This document shows, piece after piece, positions 11,718 to 22,799 of a stretch of 64,000 bases of DNA. Both the position numbers and the translations under genes were made by a program. The stretch is from Trachythela sp. YZ-2020 (lineage: Eukaryota > Cnidaria > Anthozoa > Malacalcyonacea > Clavulariidae). Positions within the stretch are counted from its first letter, which is position 1. Every line of letters starts with the position of its first letter. The notes beneath the pieces are model-generated. The model was not told the origin of the DNA. It made no database searches and was given only the letters and a program-made list of their open reading frames with translations. The stretch is from NCBI GenBank assembly GCA_016169945.1, contig JADLSH010000078.1, positions 248,001-312,000 of the forward strand, read 5' to 3'.

Positions 11718-11897
11718 TATTAAGTATCATATTCATTTTCCCTTTGTTGTTATCTATAGTTATAATAACCTTCTTGTAAATATCGTAATTCATATTTTTA
11801 CTAGTGTAAGCACGGCCGGTTGGAAGATCACCTTTTTCTTTGTGAAATTGTACCGTGTTGAAATATAGTTCATAATAATAATAATAATAATAATAAA

Positions 11898-12639
11898 GTC
11901 GTCCGCCGCGATGCCATGGACGGTTCAGGGTTTTCTAAGTTTTACGCATGCGCGAGTTCAGGTCGAGAGAAACATACGGATAAACATTTTTAAAAGATTT
12001 ACGGATAAAGATTTTGTTATGCATCAAAAATGATTTTTAATACTCGGGCTATTGGAAAAACATACCGATAAACAGAGTCTTCAAAAAGCAAAACAAGATA
12101 AACGAGAAGGAGTCGAATGGCTGAAAAAAGGACACTTTTGAAGTGTTTTGAACGGGTAAGTGTCTATTTTGCATATTTTAGTTTGTGGATTTGCAAGAGG
12201 GTATGTCACTCTGTGAGGTTATTATAATATCGATTAAACCTAAAAGGTATTTAGCAAGTTTAAATTTGAATTTTGAAGAAACAACGTAATGTCAAAAACT
12301 TCATTTTAAAGATAAATTTTAAAAATATACTGTCAAAAAACAGTTGTTTTCTGAACTTTTTTGACGTTTTTGTGAAATGTCTAAGATCAAATTTTACAGC
12401 AACCAAAGCTAAAAGAGTACGTAATAACATATCTACAAAGTACAAATATTTATATTACTATTTAAGCATTTTGTACGAAACGTCGAAAAGTAAAAAAATG
12501 TGTGTTGCTATGGTTACAATGATTGACTGAATACTTCATGTTACAATAAATTTTGGGAAGTATAATTCCTGAGTTCGAATAGGCGAGGGGATTCTGCATG
12601 AGTGTATTTCTAGTATGATTTACTAATTACATATTGACA
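11898..12639. other. No gene supported
   Basis: Non-coding AT-rich stretch. CGGATAAA words recur near 11978 and 12002. Open frames on both strands at 12260-12530 reflect a partly self-complementary region with many TTTGAC/GTCAAA words, not a gene. The TAACATGAAGTATT and GTAACCATAGCAAC words here (inverted) recur near 39696-39726. Confidence 0.4.
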
Positions 12640-13510
12640 GACAATTTTATATACATTAATTTAATGACAAAGTATTTGATTTGAGACTAAGAGAATCTCA
12701 AGCATGTGAGTGGTTAAGAACCTTCCTCTTGAAGGCAGTAACATCCTGCTGCTCCTGGATGCAGCTGCTGCTGAAGGACACCCTCAACCGATTATCCTCA
12801 GTTGATTTTATATCTTCAGTCAGTGAATTCCAGGTAACTGCTCCATTATAGGCTAAACTATTTTTGAGAAAATTTGTATTTGGTTTCGGAAGGCAAATAT
12901 TCACTTGGCTACCCCTTACATTGTAGTCATGCGCTTGATTCCTTTTGGAAAATTGCGATATTAGATACGTAGGGGCAGCATTGTTTGCTACTTTGTGCAT
13001 CAACAATGCCTTATTCAAATGCCACCTATGTTCTAATGTTTGCCAACCTAATTTATCTAAAATTTCGGCTGATCTAATATCATAACCAGAGCGCGTGATT
13101 ATCCGCCCAGCTCGATTTTGCAATTTCTGTAGTTTTTCTTTAAGACCTTTATTACAGTTATTCCACACCGATGAACAATAATCAAAATGCGGTTGTACAA
13201 TTGCGTAGTATACTTTCTTTAAGGCATCTACAGGGACAAGGTCAAGAATTTGTCTCAAGGCAGCAAGGCCTCTCTTGACCTTTTTAGCGATATTATTTAT
13301 ATGGTCATGCCAGTTAAGGTTTTCATCAACGATAACATCTAGCATTTTCTTGCATTTAACTCTTTTCAGTTTAACATTACCTATAAATAACAAAGGCTCC
13401 CTACTTAGGTTTTTAATTAGTCGAGCTGAACCAATAATCATGTATTCACTTTTGACAATATTCAGACTAAGACTATTGGCTCTAAGCCAAATGCACAAGT
13501 TTTGCAACAA
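12640..13510 (-). mobile_element. 5'-truncated LINE 3' end
   Basis: On the minus strand a frame at about 13505-12698 reads as the RT thumb and C-terminal region of a CR1-like LINE: CIWLRANSLSLN, KSEYMIIGS, LNWHDHIN, YYAIVQPHFDYCSSVWNN, LQKLQNRAGRIITRSGYD, then AYNGAVTWNSLTEDIKS. The palm with the catalytic residues is missing. The LINE stops where the right terminal repeat begins (about 13527), with two tandem copies of a 21 bp word (AACAAAACAATATC...) at the junction. Confidence 0.82.
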
Positions 13511-13526
13511 AACAATATCAATCCTC

Positions 13527-13985
13527 AACAAAACAATATCAATCCTCATTAAATCTATTAGTATTATATTGAAATAAGTATAGTTTTTTATCCTATGACA
13601 AAAATATTTAGGAAATAAGAAAATATAGCCTTTCTAAGGTGTATGAAGTTATGTGATGTATAATTAGCAGTTGACCTGGGATGGTGCATAGTCATTTTCT
13701 TGTAAAATATTGTACCTAGGCACATTTCACTCTCCAATGACCACCCCTAAAAGTAACCATTCTAAACCCTATAAGCACTTCAGAAAGTCTGCAGTTTTGA
13801 TGGTTTAGGAGATAGAGCTATGTCGGCAGTGCCGTTTCTGGGTGTGGTGATTTTCGGGCATTTCGCATCGGATTCGGGTTTTGGCACATATGCCATGTTG
13901 TCCGTCATGGTCATTTTACCCTAAAACAGTTGAGATTATCTGTCCTAAATGAAATGCATACAAACTTATATACAGGTCCTAGACT
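13527..13985 (-). repeat. Right 460 bp inverted terminal repeat
   Basis: Reverse complement of the left repeat at 1065-1523, ending CCTAGACT at 13985. The two agree over almost their whole length and share a diagnostic sequence (CATCCCAG, then TACATCACATAAC) that the copies at 50876 and 60212 lack. No matching TSD is seen outside. Together they bound a 12.9 kb segment within the CUB-gene intron. Confidence 0.75.
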
Positions 13986-14345
13986 AACTGTTCTCCAGTC
14001 ACCTATTGTTTTGATTCTATGCAAAGACCTTCTTAATTATGTATGAACAATACATTGAAATGAAGCGTCTTGATTTGAAATGCATGGCCACAAATGCCTA
14101 ATTTAAAGATTTTTTGCCAACCAACAAATCATGTTCACTTTGTTGTCAACAAATTGTTTACTTTATCAATCCAGGTTTTTATATTGCGGGCAATTGAGTG
14201 ATTGAACAGTTGAATACTTTGATACGCATATTTTAAATAATTAAGTCTCAGGTATACATGTTATGATTGAACTGCAATATTTATCCAGACTGAGAATGCG
14301 TTATTTGGATGCGCAGTCGAAATTACAAATCGGTTTATAACGTAC

Positions 14346-14735
14346 CTTCATAGTAACAATAGTATACAGTCATTCCATTCTCAATGAACACATGATCCCA
14401 TTTCACTTGATCACCATTACCTTGATCTTCTGTATCAAACACAATATACTCCAAGTAACTAAATGCCCACTTGACCATCTGACATTTGGGAGCAGTAGTA
14501 GAGCTGGATGTTAATAAATAGAATGGTTCAACGACTGGTAGTTCAATTGAATCATACCAGTTACCATCAATTTGACAACAGTATTGAATTTCGGTATTTT
14601 TATTATATACGCCATCGGGCAGCGATCCTCCTCTTTTATTTATGTTTTTATTATCTTCATCATCCCATCTGACAAAGCCTGGCTTCATATCCTTCGAACA
14701 ATGTACGCCTGCACTCTTGTAAATACAGTATGAAC
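14346..14735 (-). CDS. ApeC domain exon, second half
   Basis: Together with the exon at 15239-14991 this codes the ApeC (apextrin C-terminal) domain. ApeC is an extracellular domain known from cnidarians, echinoderms and amphioxus, where apextrin-like proteins act in development and microbial recognition. The exon has SYCIYKSAGVHC, MKPGFVRWDDED, GGSLPDGVYN, a CCQIDGNWYD pair of cysteines, and a closing YYCYYEG. The acceptor is GGCAG before base 14735 and the donor is GAAG/GTACGT after 14346. It is 390 nt and phase 1-1. Its out-phase fits the CUB exon at 957, giving a Gly-to-Asp/Cys junction in frame. Confidence 0.88.
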
Positions 14736-14990
14736 CTGCCGAAAGAAAAACACATTTTCGAGGGATAAATCACTCCAAAAACCTATACGACATAAGAGGA
14801 TAATTTAATTTAATTTTTCTTCATTTTTTAACCACTGCAGTGAATATTTTGAAGCTTTGTTATGAAGGACCTTTGTTATGCAAAGTTTTTTGCAAACAGC
14901 CTATTGCATGATCCCTTGGGTTTTATGATGTAACATATGTATGATTGTCTCAGATGTAATCAGTTTATGTGCATAGAGAAGAAACCTTAC

Positions 14991-15239
14991 CTTTAGGCCA
15001 AGACCTTGTTTGTATTTCAGTGTTTTGTTTCATGCAGAAAGTCCTGTTTATATCTCTTGTAGGTCCACTAAATTTGACGTCCATATGTAACCCATTGGAT
15101 ACCCTTGACCGATTACTCTTATCGTCATTTTCCATATCCTGGAACCTCCAGCTCTCACGCCATACACTCATCTTAGTACTTGCCGGACATCCTAACCGGG
15201 GCTTAGGAAGACCATATCTACCACTTGGCCATTCAACAC
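14991..15239 (-). CDS. ApeC domain exon, first half
   Basis: The exon opens with WPSGRYGLPKPRLGCPAS and continues through WRESWRFQDMENDD, GLHMDVKFSGP and NRTFCMK to SWPKG. This is the characteristic N-terminal half of ApeC. The splice sites are TTTGCAG before 15239 and AAAG/GTAAGG after 14991. It is 249 nt and phase 1-1. Upstream exons, including any signal peptide, are not found within 15240-16351. The protein would be secreted or membrane-attached by analogy with apextrins; that part is inference. Confidence 0.88.
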
Positions 15240-16351
15240 CTGCAAACAAGGTCATGGTATGATTTAGTTCAGAATGATTTAGTTCAGAAGAGTGTTTTAA
15301 TATTTCCATAACCAAACCGTGCTTTTAAAATACTGCAAGCTCAGTTTTTCTAGATAAAATATATAAAATACTATGTCTGAAAATCAAGCCCCAGAGGCTC
15401 AAAAATACTAAAATGTTCTGAGAGAGGACTCCCCCCAGACCCCTCTACTAGTTCGCATTTTCCCAGTTCACCACATCATTGTTAGGTTTTTTCCCTAGAC
15501 CCCTCTCCCCCCTGACGAATTCGTAAAAATGTCCTGGGAAGAACAACACATTTGGGAAACTGTCAAAAGCATCCATCACAAAAGCATAATGCTTGGATGA
15601 CTTCCAAAAACATTTCGTATTTCGTAAAAAACAACTACATTTTGCTTGCTCTTATTTCCACTTTATCTACACAAATTCTATTGCGTTCAGGGACCGCGAA
15701 CATTTTTTGGATTGGGGGGGGCTAAAGATCTCCGAGGGCGCCGCGACACGAGTATCGAGTGCTAAAGGCGTGCAATCTTTACGGGGTATGGGGGCATGCT
15801 CCCCCAGAAAATTTTGAAATCTATATTTTCTGAAATGCCATTTCATGCACTTTGGGAGAAGATTTAAGAGCAATGTCACATGAATTCTTTCCAAATATTT
15901 GGTCGAACGAAAAGCTGCTGACCACCAAACCTACCGATCGTACCTACTCAACGAAGCAGTCAATTTACTGCCAAGACTGAAGAAGAGAATAAAGTGCTTA
16001 ATTTGATACCTAAAACATTCATAATTTTAAAAATCTGAAAAGCAGCGATAAAACTCCGACGATTCCCTGCTGGATTTAAGTAAACAATAAGCCTTGGACA
16101 TAGCATAGATACTGTATGTATAATAATGTTTTCTTCAGTTTAACTACTTTATGTCTGTGAAAAATTACAATATGTTTAACTATGTCTATTCTACTAGAAA
16201 TAACAATATGTATGACTCCGGGATCCCTGTGTGTTGAAAAGTTTCTTCTGATGATTAAAAAGTACTTAATACTAATGACGCGTGCTCACTGATTAAGATC
16301 AACTGCTCAAACCAATCGCATGCTCAGTTATTCAAATTTGGTCACACAAGC
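15240..16351. other. Non-coding, dispersed repeat words
   Basis: No exon is recognised. A near-palindromic GGGGGCATGCTCCCCC followed by AGAAAATTTT lies at about 15790-15818. A related CCCCCCAGAAAATTTT occurs near 22460, so this is a dispersed repeat. C-rich GACCCCTCT words recur at 15435 and 15499. The short frames at 15593-15894 overlap on both strands and are not credible. Confidence 0.45.
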
Positions 16352-16783
16352 ACGATGAGCCAGTTGACTCCAGATTGGCAGCTCCAGATTGGCGAAACTG
16401 GAGCCAGCTCCAGATTGGCTCGAAATTGGAGCTGTAGGCCGTAGGATGAGGGTCGAAAATATGCTTAGAAAACAGATTCCGTAGCACCCCTCGTGTAACT
16501 ACGTAATTTTTACATGAATCGATAGATTAGAACTTGCTTAGTTAGAATCCACTTCCCCCCAAGCGAAATAGTTGCACAAATTGAAGTACAACCTCTCCAA
16601 AGTTCGGGCTTCCTCGTGTTTCGAAATCCATGAACGGCCATTGTTGTGTTGCAACTACGCATGCGCTTGACCACAAAACACTTTTTAATGCGCACGCGCA
16701 GATAGGAAAAACTGATCTCAATTTAATAAAACACTGAATAAAACACGCATATTCAAGGTGGCTACTAATGACGATATGTATTT

Positions 16784-17248
16784 ATGCATTTTGAAGGCGT
16801 AACCGAGCAACTTTCCAAAGTTATTCGTCAAAGGCTTAAGAAATTTGTCGATTACAGGACTAAATGGGCGAAACTTAATTGCCTGCAAGCTGAGATAGCG
16901 AAGGATTCGTATGATAAGTTTGATGACGAATTCGTCAATTCATACTTGGCAGAGAACACGAACGAAAGTTTTGATTTAGAATGGTACCACCACATGAAAT
17001 GCTACAAGAAATTTAGCGATGAAGAAAAGATCCGTAGACAACAGAGAAAAGAGGAAAACGGAGCTAGTACAAGCAAGGAAAAGGTCGCTAATACCATAGA
17101 CCACACATGCCACATGGAACCCAGAAGAAAGATTACATGCAATTTAGTTAAGGAACCAAGTAAGACCTTGCCTCAAAGAAACAAGCATGTACTACTAGAA
17201 TGCTGCATTATTTGTGGAAGAGATTCGTCTTGGCTTTCAAGAGACAAG
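16784..17248 (+). CDS. Cys/His protein, exon 1
   Basis: 155 codons from the ATG at 16784 to an AAG/GTATGA donor after 17248 (phase 0). A charged N-terminal part (VTEQLSKVIRQRLKKF) contains a Cys-Lys pattern in WYHHMKCYKKF. The end carries CCIICGRDSSW, the first half of a Cys/His finger completed by the next exon. Many multi-copy invertebrate proteins of unknown function have this layout; I do not know a name for it. Its position between the TIRs of 16435-19044 makes it cargo or the transposition gene of that element. Confidence 0.6.
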
Positions 17249-17631
17249 GTATGATTATGTACAATTTCTTGTGTACAGTATCTTTATATTCTATGGACCA
17301 CCTTCTGGTGGAAAAGTTGTCATTTTGTGCCTTACTGCCTTGTGCATATACCTATATGATATTTTAGAGTACCTGTGGCCACCTATTGGGTGCGTTGGAT
17401 CTTAAAGTTTATTTAAACAGACATAATAATTATAAGCTACTCTGGTGACTGGTTTGTAAAGTTTATGAACACAATGTTTATAAACTTTACAAACCAGAGT
17501 AGCTTTATTTTAATACCTGGTTGCTGTGAATTTGTATCTTACTGAAGTTGGTTAATTTGTCAAATTCACCCTACTTTAGTTGGTAAATGCCATTTTTAAA
17601 TAGGCATTCTAAACTTGTATGTTTTGTGTAG

Positions 17632-18042
17632 AAAACACAAAAGAGAAGAAGAACACCACTAGTGTTGGCAAGTACAATTGATGCTGGCTTATTATGTACA
17701 TCTGCTGAGAGGGAAAATGATGAGTGGATACTTGTGCAGATTAGAGATAAAGACTGTGTTGCATTGGAGGTCCACTACCACAAAGTTTGCTGGAGGAACT
17801 ATACCATATTCCTTGCAAGGGAGGCAAAGACGACCACAACATGTGCACCAGTGTATGAAATATGTTACAACGTATTCTGTAAAGAAGTCATCGAAACTGA
17901 AATCATCAAGGGAAAAGCAATAAAGTACATGATGGACTTACTTGAGAAATTTGTTGTCGTTGCTAAGGAAACTGAGAATGTGGATGCATCGAAATACAGG
18001 TCTTCCAAGCTCAAGCAGCAGCTAATTAACAGTTATTATTAA
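17632..18042 (+). CDS. Cys/His protein, exon 2
   Basis: It begins after a GTTTTGTGTAG acceptor and is in phase with exon 1, giving KTQKRRRTPL and then DCVALEVHYHKVCWRNY. The CIIC of exon 1 with YHKVC here forms a Cys-Cys-His-Cys type finger. The frame closes at TAA 18040-18042 after SSKLKQQLINSYY. Similarity of reading sense resumes in another frame at about 18050, so the stop is probably a mutation. The role is unknown. Confidence 0.6.
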   Translation, partial: KTQKRRRTPLVLASTIDAGLLCTSAERENDEWILVQIRDKDCVALEVHYHKVCWRNYTIFLAREAKTTTTCAPVYEICYNVFCKEVIETEIIKGKAIKYMMDLLEKFVVVAKETENVDASKYRSSKLKQQLINSYY

Positions 18043-18043
18043 T

Positions 18044-18619
18044 TAATACTTTAAACAATTATGTGGAAATAGACCATAAAGAAAGTGCCAAACTGATGTC
18101 AATCACACAAGACGTAGTAAACTTAGCATCTAATCAAGGAATCCCACTCAAAACAGCATAGCACTTGCCATGGCACTTAGGCAACTGACAGGATCAGCCT
18201 CAGTTGTATCTTTAATTAAGTGGCTTGGGACATTGTATGTCTCACTCATTCGTATTGTCCATGAAACAGCACTAGCACAGTTGAATATATGTAAGAACTC
18301 TACTGTTCCTCCAGGTTTTATTGGTAATGTACCAACTACACTTTCATGGGATAACGATGACTTTTCTGAAGAAACTAGATCTGGAAAGGGAACAACTCAC
18401 ATAACTGGAGGAATTATCATTCAAAGGGATGCTGCTGTATCTTGTGATTCAGAGAGAAGAGAGAGTATCTGCCGAAAGAAATCAGTCCTAGCACCATCAA
18501 AGGATATTGAACCATATTTTCTTGGAAAAAGAAAAACTGTTAACTTGAGTGATGTAATTTCTCTATTAAGCACCCTCTCTATTAATGTTGGCTTGGAAGT
18601 GTTCCTGGCGAGGGCTTGA
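18044..18619 (+). pseudogene. Cys/His protein, C-terminal part
   Basis: A shifted frame (about 18056-18160: MSITQDVVNLASNQG) and then 18170-18619 continue the protein: ALRQLTGSASVVSLIKWLG, then LSWDNDDFSEETRSGKGTTH. The WDN-x-DF-x-EE and GTTH motifs are highly specific-looking, and the acidic residues could be catalytic, but this is speculation. At least two breaks separate it from exon 2. The reading ends about 140 nt before the right TIR. Confidence 0.5.
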
Positions 18620-19194
18620 CACGGTACATTGCTCAGAATGTTTGGCGAACTCCATTAAAATGTACAGAACATAAAAATATTATATATTTTTAAAACACTC
18701 CGATGTCATCTTGTTTTACTTCAGCCTTGCTCTCGCACATTTCATAATTTTTTTCTTGTCCAGTGCTGGGTTGAGATCAGTTTTTCCTATCTGCGCGTGC
18801 GCAGTAAGTGTTTTGTGGTCAAGCACATGCGTAGTTGCAACACAACAATGGCCGTTCATGGATTTCGAAACACGAGGAAGCCCGAACTTTGGAGAGGTTG
18901 TACTTCAATTTGTGCAACTATTTCGCTTGGGGGGAAGTGGATTCTAACTAAGTAAGTTATAATCTATCGATTCATGTAAAAATTATGTAGTTACACGAGG
19001 GGTGCTACGGAATTGAACATTTTCGACCCTCATCCCACGGCCTACTGGGACGACAAGTTTGTAAACAAAGCGTTTTGGCCGCTTAACTAGTAATGTAAAT
19101 GAATTTTTTTTGAAAGACCATTTTACTTGTCATATAATAAACGTACTTTTACATCGCGAAACCGCGATAAATAACTCTGGCAAAGTAAGTTAAC

Positions 19195-19355
19195 ACTGCG
19201 GTTCGGTTGCGGTTCGTGCGGTTAGCGGGTGCGGTGCGTGCGGTTAGCGGGTGCTGTGCGTGCGGTTAGCGGGTGCTGTGCGTGCGGTTAGCGGGTGCCG
19301 TGCGTGCGGTTAGCGGGTGCCGTGCGTGCGGTTTGCGGTTGCGGTTCGTGCGGTA
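19195..19355. repeat. 22 bp minisatellite
   Basis: About six head-to-tail units of GTGCGGTTAGCGGGTGC followed by (T/C/G)GTGC. The unit is GC-rich in an AT-rich neighbourhood. It lies 10 bp inside the left tip of the 19185 element. Confidence 0.9.
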
Positions 19356-19359
19356 ATCA

Positions 19360-21339
19360 CACGTCAAACAGAAAAACCACTGCGTCGTGTTCCGACGGTT
19401 TCCGATACAACTGTTATTATGCGGCAAACGGACTTGTTCCTATATGGATTAATTTGTTTACTAAATTACTGCCTTCTCTAATAAACTGTATAACATACAC
19501 AACTGATATGAATTTATATTATGAAAATAAACAGAATGAGGTGTTAAGGAAAAATATAAACTCAGATAAACAAATGTGTCACCAATACAAACCCTACGGG
19601 TTTGCCGCATGATATTTGCGTGTTAGTAAACAAGCAACCGTAATGTGATAAGCGACATTTTTATAAATCTATTCAATCGCTCCACTATTATTGTAAGCGC
19701 AATCCTTTACGTTTGCAAGTCAGATTTTGTCGCATCTTTCCGTGTATTGTAGTTACGTGTATATGTAACAGATGCTTATGCGACACAAACTCCCAAAGTT
19801 ATACACATAACATACGATAATAAAGAATCGATTTTGATAATTTAAGTCAAGTTAAGCTTTAATAGTTAAATGATGGATTTAGCTAAGATTATTTGACCTC
19901 ACACATTTGTTATGGTAGTCAAATATATAAATATTTCTATTTACTTACTCTAGTGTGTCCAATGTGTATCAAATCCATCAATAATCTTTCTTGTATTAAG
20001 AAAAGCCTGTATCAAACTCGGGTCTCAATCTCAGATATCTCACTTCGCTTATATAAAGCTTTCCCGCACAATGTTTGCTTTGATTTTGCTAGCAAATCCC
20101 GTTGAAAAATACACCGTGCATGTTCTTTCAATTATACTGACAAATTTTCGTTTTGTAATCTGCATACTGTTTACAAGTTCTCATCCCACGTCCCGGAAAT
20201 ACCAAAATACTCATTAGCGCGCCGGGCAACGCCGGTGAATAGATACTGTAGCTTTAAGTTTGTATTTATTCTGAACGCATCAGTATATCACTGAGAGATT
20301 TATGGATCGAATATCTCTGCATTGGGGACTAGAATTTCTTCAACGAGTTTTTCCCATTGGGGACTAGCCTCCGGAAAAGATATGTGTTATTGTATATGAC
20401 ATCATCGCTTCAATAGTTAAAAGCAAGTCTAGAGGTATGAATATTTGCCATATATATTATCGTTGATTACTCTGAATTGTAACTCGCAGTGATATATAGA
20501 ACATATCATATGGAGATAGGCAATACTCACAATTATATATCCTTACGCTACGTATACGCTGACCCGAATCATAGTTAATAGAGAATTTAACTATGCCCGA
20601 ATAACAACTTCCGTATTTGTATTACGTGCGGCAGCTTTTCTTAGCAGTGTTTATTGAACTACCATATGTCATCGTCTGCAATACTATATACAGTATCTAC
20701 CTCGCATTTTCAAGCTATACAAATTACAGTAAACGGCTGAGATACGTACTCAATCATATATATATACGCCGCTACTACGCTTGCTCACTCAAACAAACAT
20801 AATATTGTCTGTCAGTCTATTTACAAATATTTTAATTGACTGTCTACATAACAGGTATATGTCAATATTGTAAGAATTATTTCTTCAAGAGTCAGCTTAC
20901 ATTGCGTTGTGAAACAAGCTGCATTACTTTTGCATGTCCGTCTATATCAGAACTTTGCCAAACAGTATTCCATTGACCCAGACAGCATTCCAGAATTTTT
21001 TTACCAAATTTACAGACTAGTTATTGGGAGATTTGCTTTGAGTTTTTGTGTTTGTGTTCAATAAGCGATTTGTGTGGTAAAATTGTGCAATACGTTAGCT
21101 ACGTTAAAAGACTTGCTTCGTCAAAACACACTATTAAGCTTTATAAACATTTACTAAATTTTTAGGCTGGTTGCAATATACATGAAATTGTAATGCCAAT
21201 GACAAAGTTGGAAATTAAACTGCCAAATTATATCGTGTGATATTCTGATTTCTAAATACTAATTTGCCCACGTAAAATTCCGAGTTCGCAAGTCGTACTG
21301 TTTTCGTGTTCCGCCGTGAGTTACGGTCAAACCTCAATA
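19360..21339. other. Element interior, no gene seen
   Basis: AT-rich interior without a recognisable domain. CATTGGGGACTAG occurs twice (about 20318 and 20355). Short frames at 19295-19612, 19893-20105 and 20617-20802 show no family features and are treated as chance. Confidence 0.45.
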
Positions 21340-21475
21340 CGCCCACACAACCGCGGGCGAACCGCGTGCAGCCCCCGGGGAAACCGCGGGCAACCTCCGG
21401 GCAGACCGCGGGCGGTCTCCGGGCAGACCGCGGGGAGCCTGCGGTCAAACCGCGTGTGACCCGCGGTTAACCGCG
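21340..21475. repeat. GC-rich subterminal repeat
   Basis: Imperfect units containing CCGCGGGC and CCTCCGGGCAGA, period roughly 15-30 bp, ending in ACCGCGGTTAACCGCG. It mirrors the minisatellite at the other end of the 19185-21492 element. Confidence 0.75.
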
Positions 21476-21497
21476 TATTTGTGTTAAGTTACTTCTA

Positions 21498-21810
21498 GGC
21501 AGTACTGTACGTCTAGCATAGTACAAATTGCTTCGCGAAATTTCCTCTCAAACTCGTCTTTCTGCAATTTTTCAAGTAGATTAATTGTCATTCTACCATA
21601 TCCTATAGTATTTAACATTTAGGATGTATATCCAGCATGAGCAACTCATGAGAACGCTGGCATTCGCGACCGACATGAAAAATCAACTTTCAAGAGATGT
21701 AATATATTAACGTATTGACACCCAAAACAATCAGTCCATGTGCTTTGGCACGTGATGTCATTCGATAATCTCAGGGAAAAACCAATGGAAAAACCGCACG
21801 TATCAACTAC
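21498..21810 (+). repeat. Left-arm remnant of the 10 bp-TSD family
   Basis: Matches the inner part of the left arm of the intact element (about 54660-54970), including CTACCATATCCTATAGTATT and GTGCTTTGGCACGTGATGTC. It shows that the 19185-21492 block was inserted into, or replaced part of, this arm. Confidence 0.75.
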
Positions 21811-22260
21811 AAGGTCTGCACGCGAATACAGGGGATCGAGGCAATAGCTATGGGTTTAATAAATGCGTGCAAATAGGAGAGAAATATTGTAATAAAGGAA
21901 GTTTGAAAGCCAACCGAGTTCTGTAAATATACTTTAATCTTGCTCAAACGCCCTATAAGCGACAGCTATATAATTCCTAGTATATTGCAGCGTCAGCGCG
22001 CGGATAGCCATGCACCAGACTGGAAACTTTGCAAACTGCGCGACCTAGATCAAAATTTTCCGAAATTTTGCGCGGCCAATTTTCGAGTTTGCGCGTCCGG
22101 TACGAAAATTTGCGCGTTTAATTTTTTCCTTCATATCAAATGCATTGACATTTCATTGAGCGTGTGCGTGCAAAATGTCCCGTTCGCGCGGCGACAGCGG
22201 CGATATGCCATTAGGGAGATCTTACAGACTTACATCATTGCCACTTTGCTTTGCAATTGT

Positions 22261-22640
22261 TTAGGAAGGTATATCAGTTATTAAATGTCTATATTCAGCA
22301 ACCAGGTGGTGCGTTTAGGAAGGTATATCAGTTATTAAATGTCTATATTCCAGCGCCTTTTTTAAGAAATTGTTAGTGGGGGCGCCATAATCGAAATGGA
22401 ACGTAACAAGTAGGTAGTGTATTACAGGTGTTGTAAGCTGAAGGGGGGTCTGGGGGTTCCCCCCCAGAAAATTTTTGTATTCTTGAGTCTCTGTGGCTTG
22501 ATTTCCTGCATTTTCAGAGACAATTTTTGATATATCCCATCTAAATGGAGCCAGGTTTTGTTGTGAGAATACCATAACTTTCTTTCAGCAATCGGGTGGT
22601 GGTTTAGGAAGGTATATCAGTTATTAAATGTCTATATTAA
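22261..22640. repeat. Three copies of a 33 bp word
   Basis: TAGGAAGGTATATCAGTTAT plus TAAATGTCTATATT occurs at about 22262, 22316 and 22607, each preceded by a GGTGGTG-like word in copies 2 and 3. A 250 bp block including a CCCCCCAGAAAATTTT word separates copies 2 and 3. This looks like local duplication followed by insertion. Confidence 0.85.
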
Positions 22641-22799
22641 AATTAAGCGTTAAAACACAATACCACATAACTATATTCTATTTTGTGATGTGATTTCCAT
22701 ATTTTGTTTATAATTTGTTTTGATTAAATCCATCTGATTGGTTTATTTTTTATCACGTGATTGCTTTTGTATTCACTATAAAAGCACATGTTTTCCCCC

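Larger units (their letters stand above)
6775..11897 (+). mobile_element. LINE (CR1-like) with ubiquitin-like ORF1
   Basis: A nearly full-length, mutated non-LTR retrotransposon. The order is a possible 5' UTR (about 6790-6988), ORF1 (6989-8713), a 45 nt gap, ORF2 with endonuclease then reverse transcriptase (8759-11717), a short 3' UTR, and a simple (TAA)n tail ending about 11897. The layout and the SGNH domain in ORF1 fit CR1/L2-like elements in the Jockey superfamily. The 5' boundary is uncertain. It lies in the same orientation as the left terminal repeat at 1065. Confidence 0.85.
16435..19044. mobile_element. TIR element with 3 bp TSD carrying Cys/His gene
   Basis: TIRs of about 285 bp (16435-16732 and 18763-19044) begin TAGGCCGTAGGATGAGGG and end in its near-complement. 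They are flanked by CTG on both sides, and removing the insert restores the sequence seen at the same place in the intact 53992 element. The CTG duplication is thus supported by an empty site. A 3 bp TSD occurs in Harbinger and CACTA groups, but the termini do not let me assign a superfamily. The interior holds a spliced, decayed gene (16784-18619). Confidence 0.8.
19185..21492. mobile_element. TIR element with GC-rich subterminal repeats
   Basis: The unit interrupts the left arm of the 16352 element: the matching arm sequence stops at 19184 and resumes near 21498. The ends read GTAAGTTAACAC and GTGTTAAGTTAC, which are inverted. Just inside each end is a GC-rich minisatellite in CGGTT-containing units (19195-19355 and 21340-21475). 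No TSD is clear. No transposase is seen; the frames in the interior are short. Confidence 0.55.

Noticed and set aside
1059..13991. 6 bp TSD around the 12.9 kb unit
   Set aside because: Flanks CTACTT and AACTGT do not match, so the Maverick-type TSD test is not met. The element call rests on the TIRs and the ATPase only.
15593..15894. Possible 5' exon of the ApeC-CUB gene or a small gene
   Set aside because: Frames overlap on both strands, contain dispersed repeat words, and have no signal peptide with a matching phase 1 donor that I could find.
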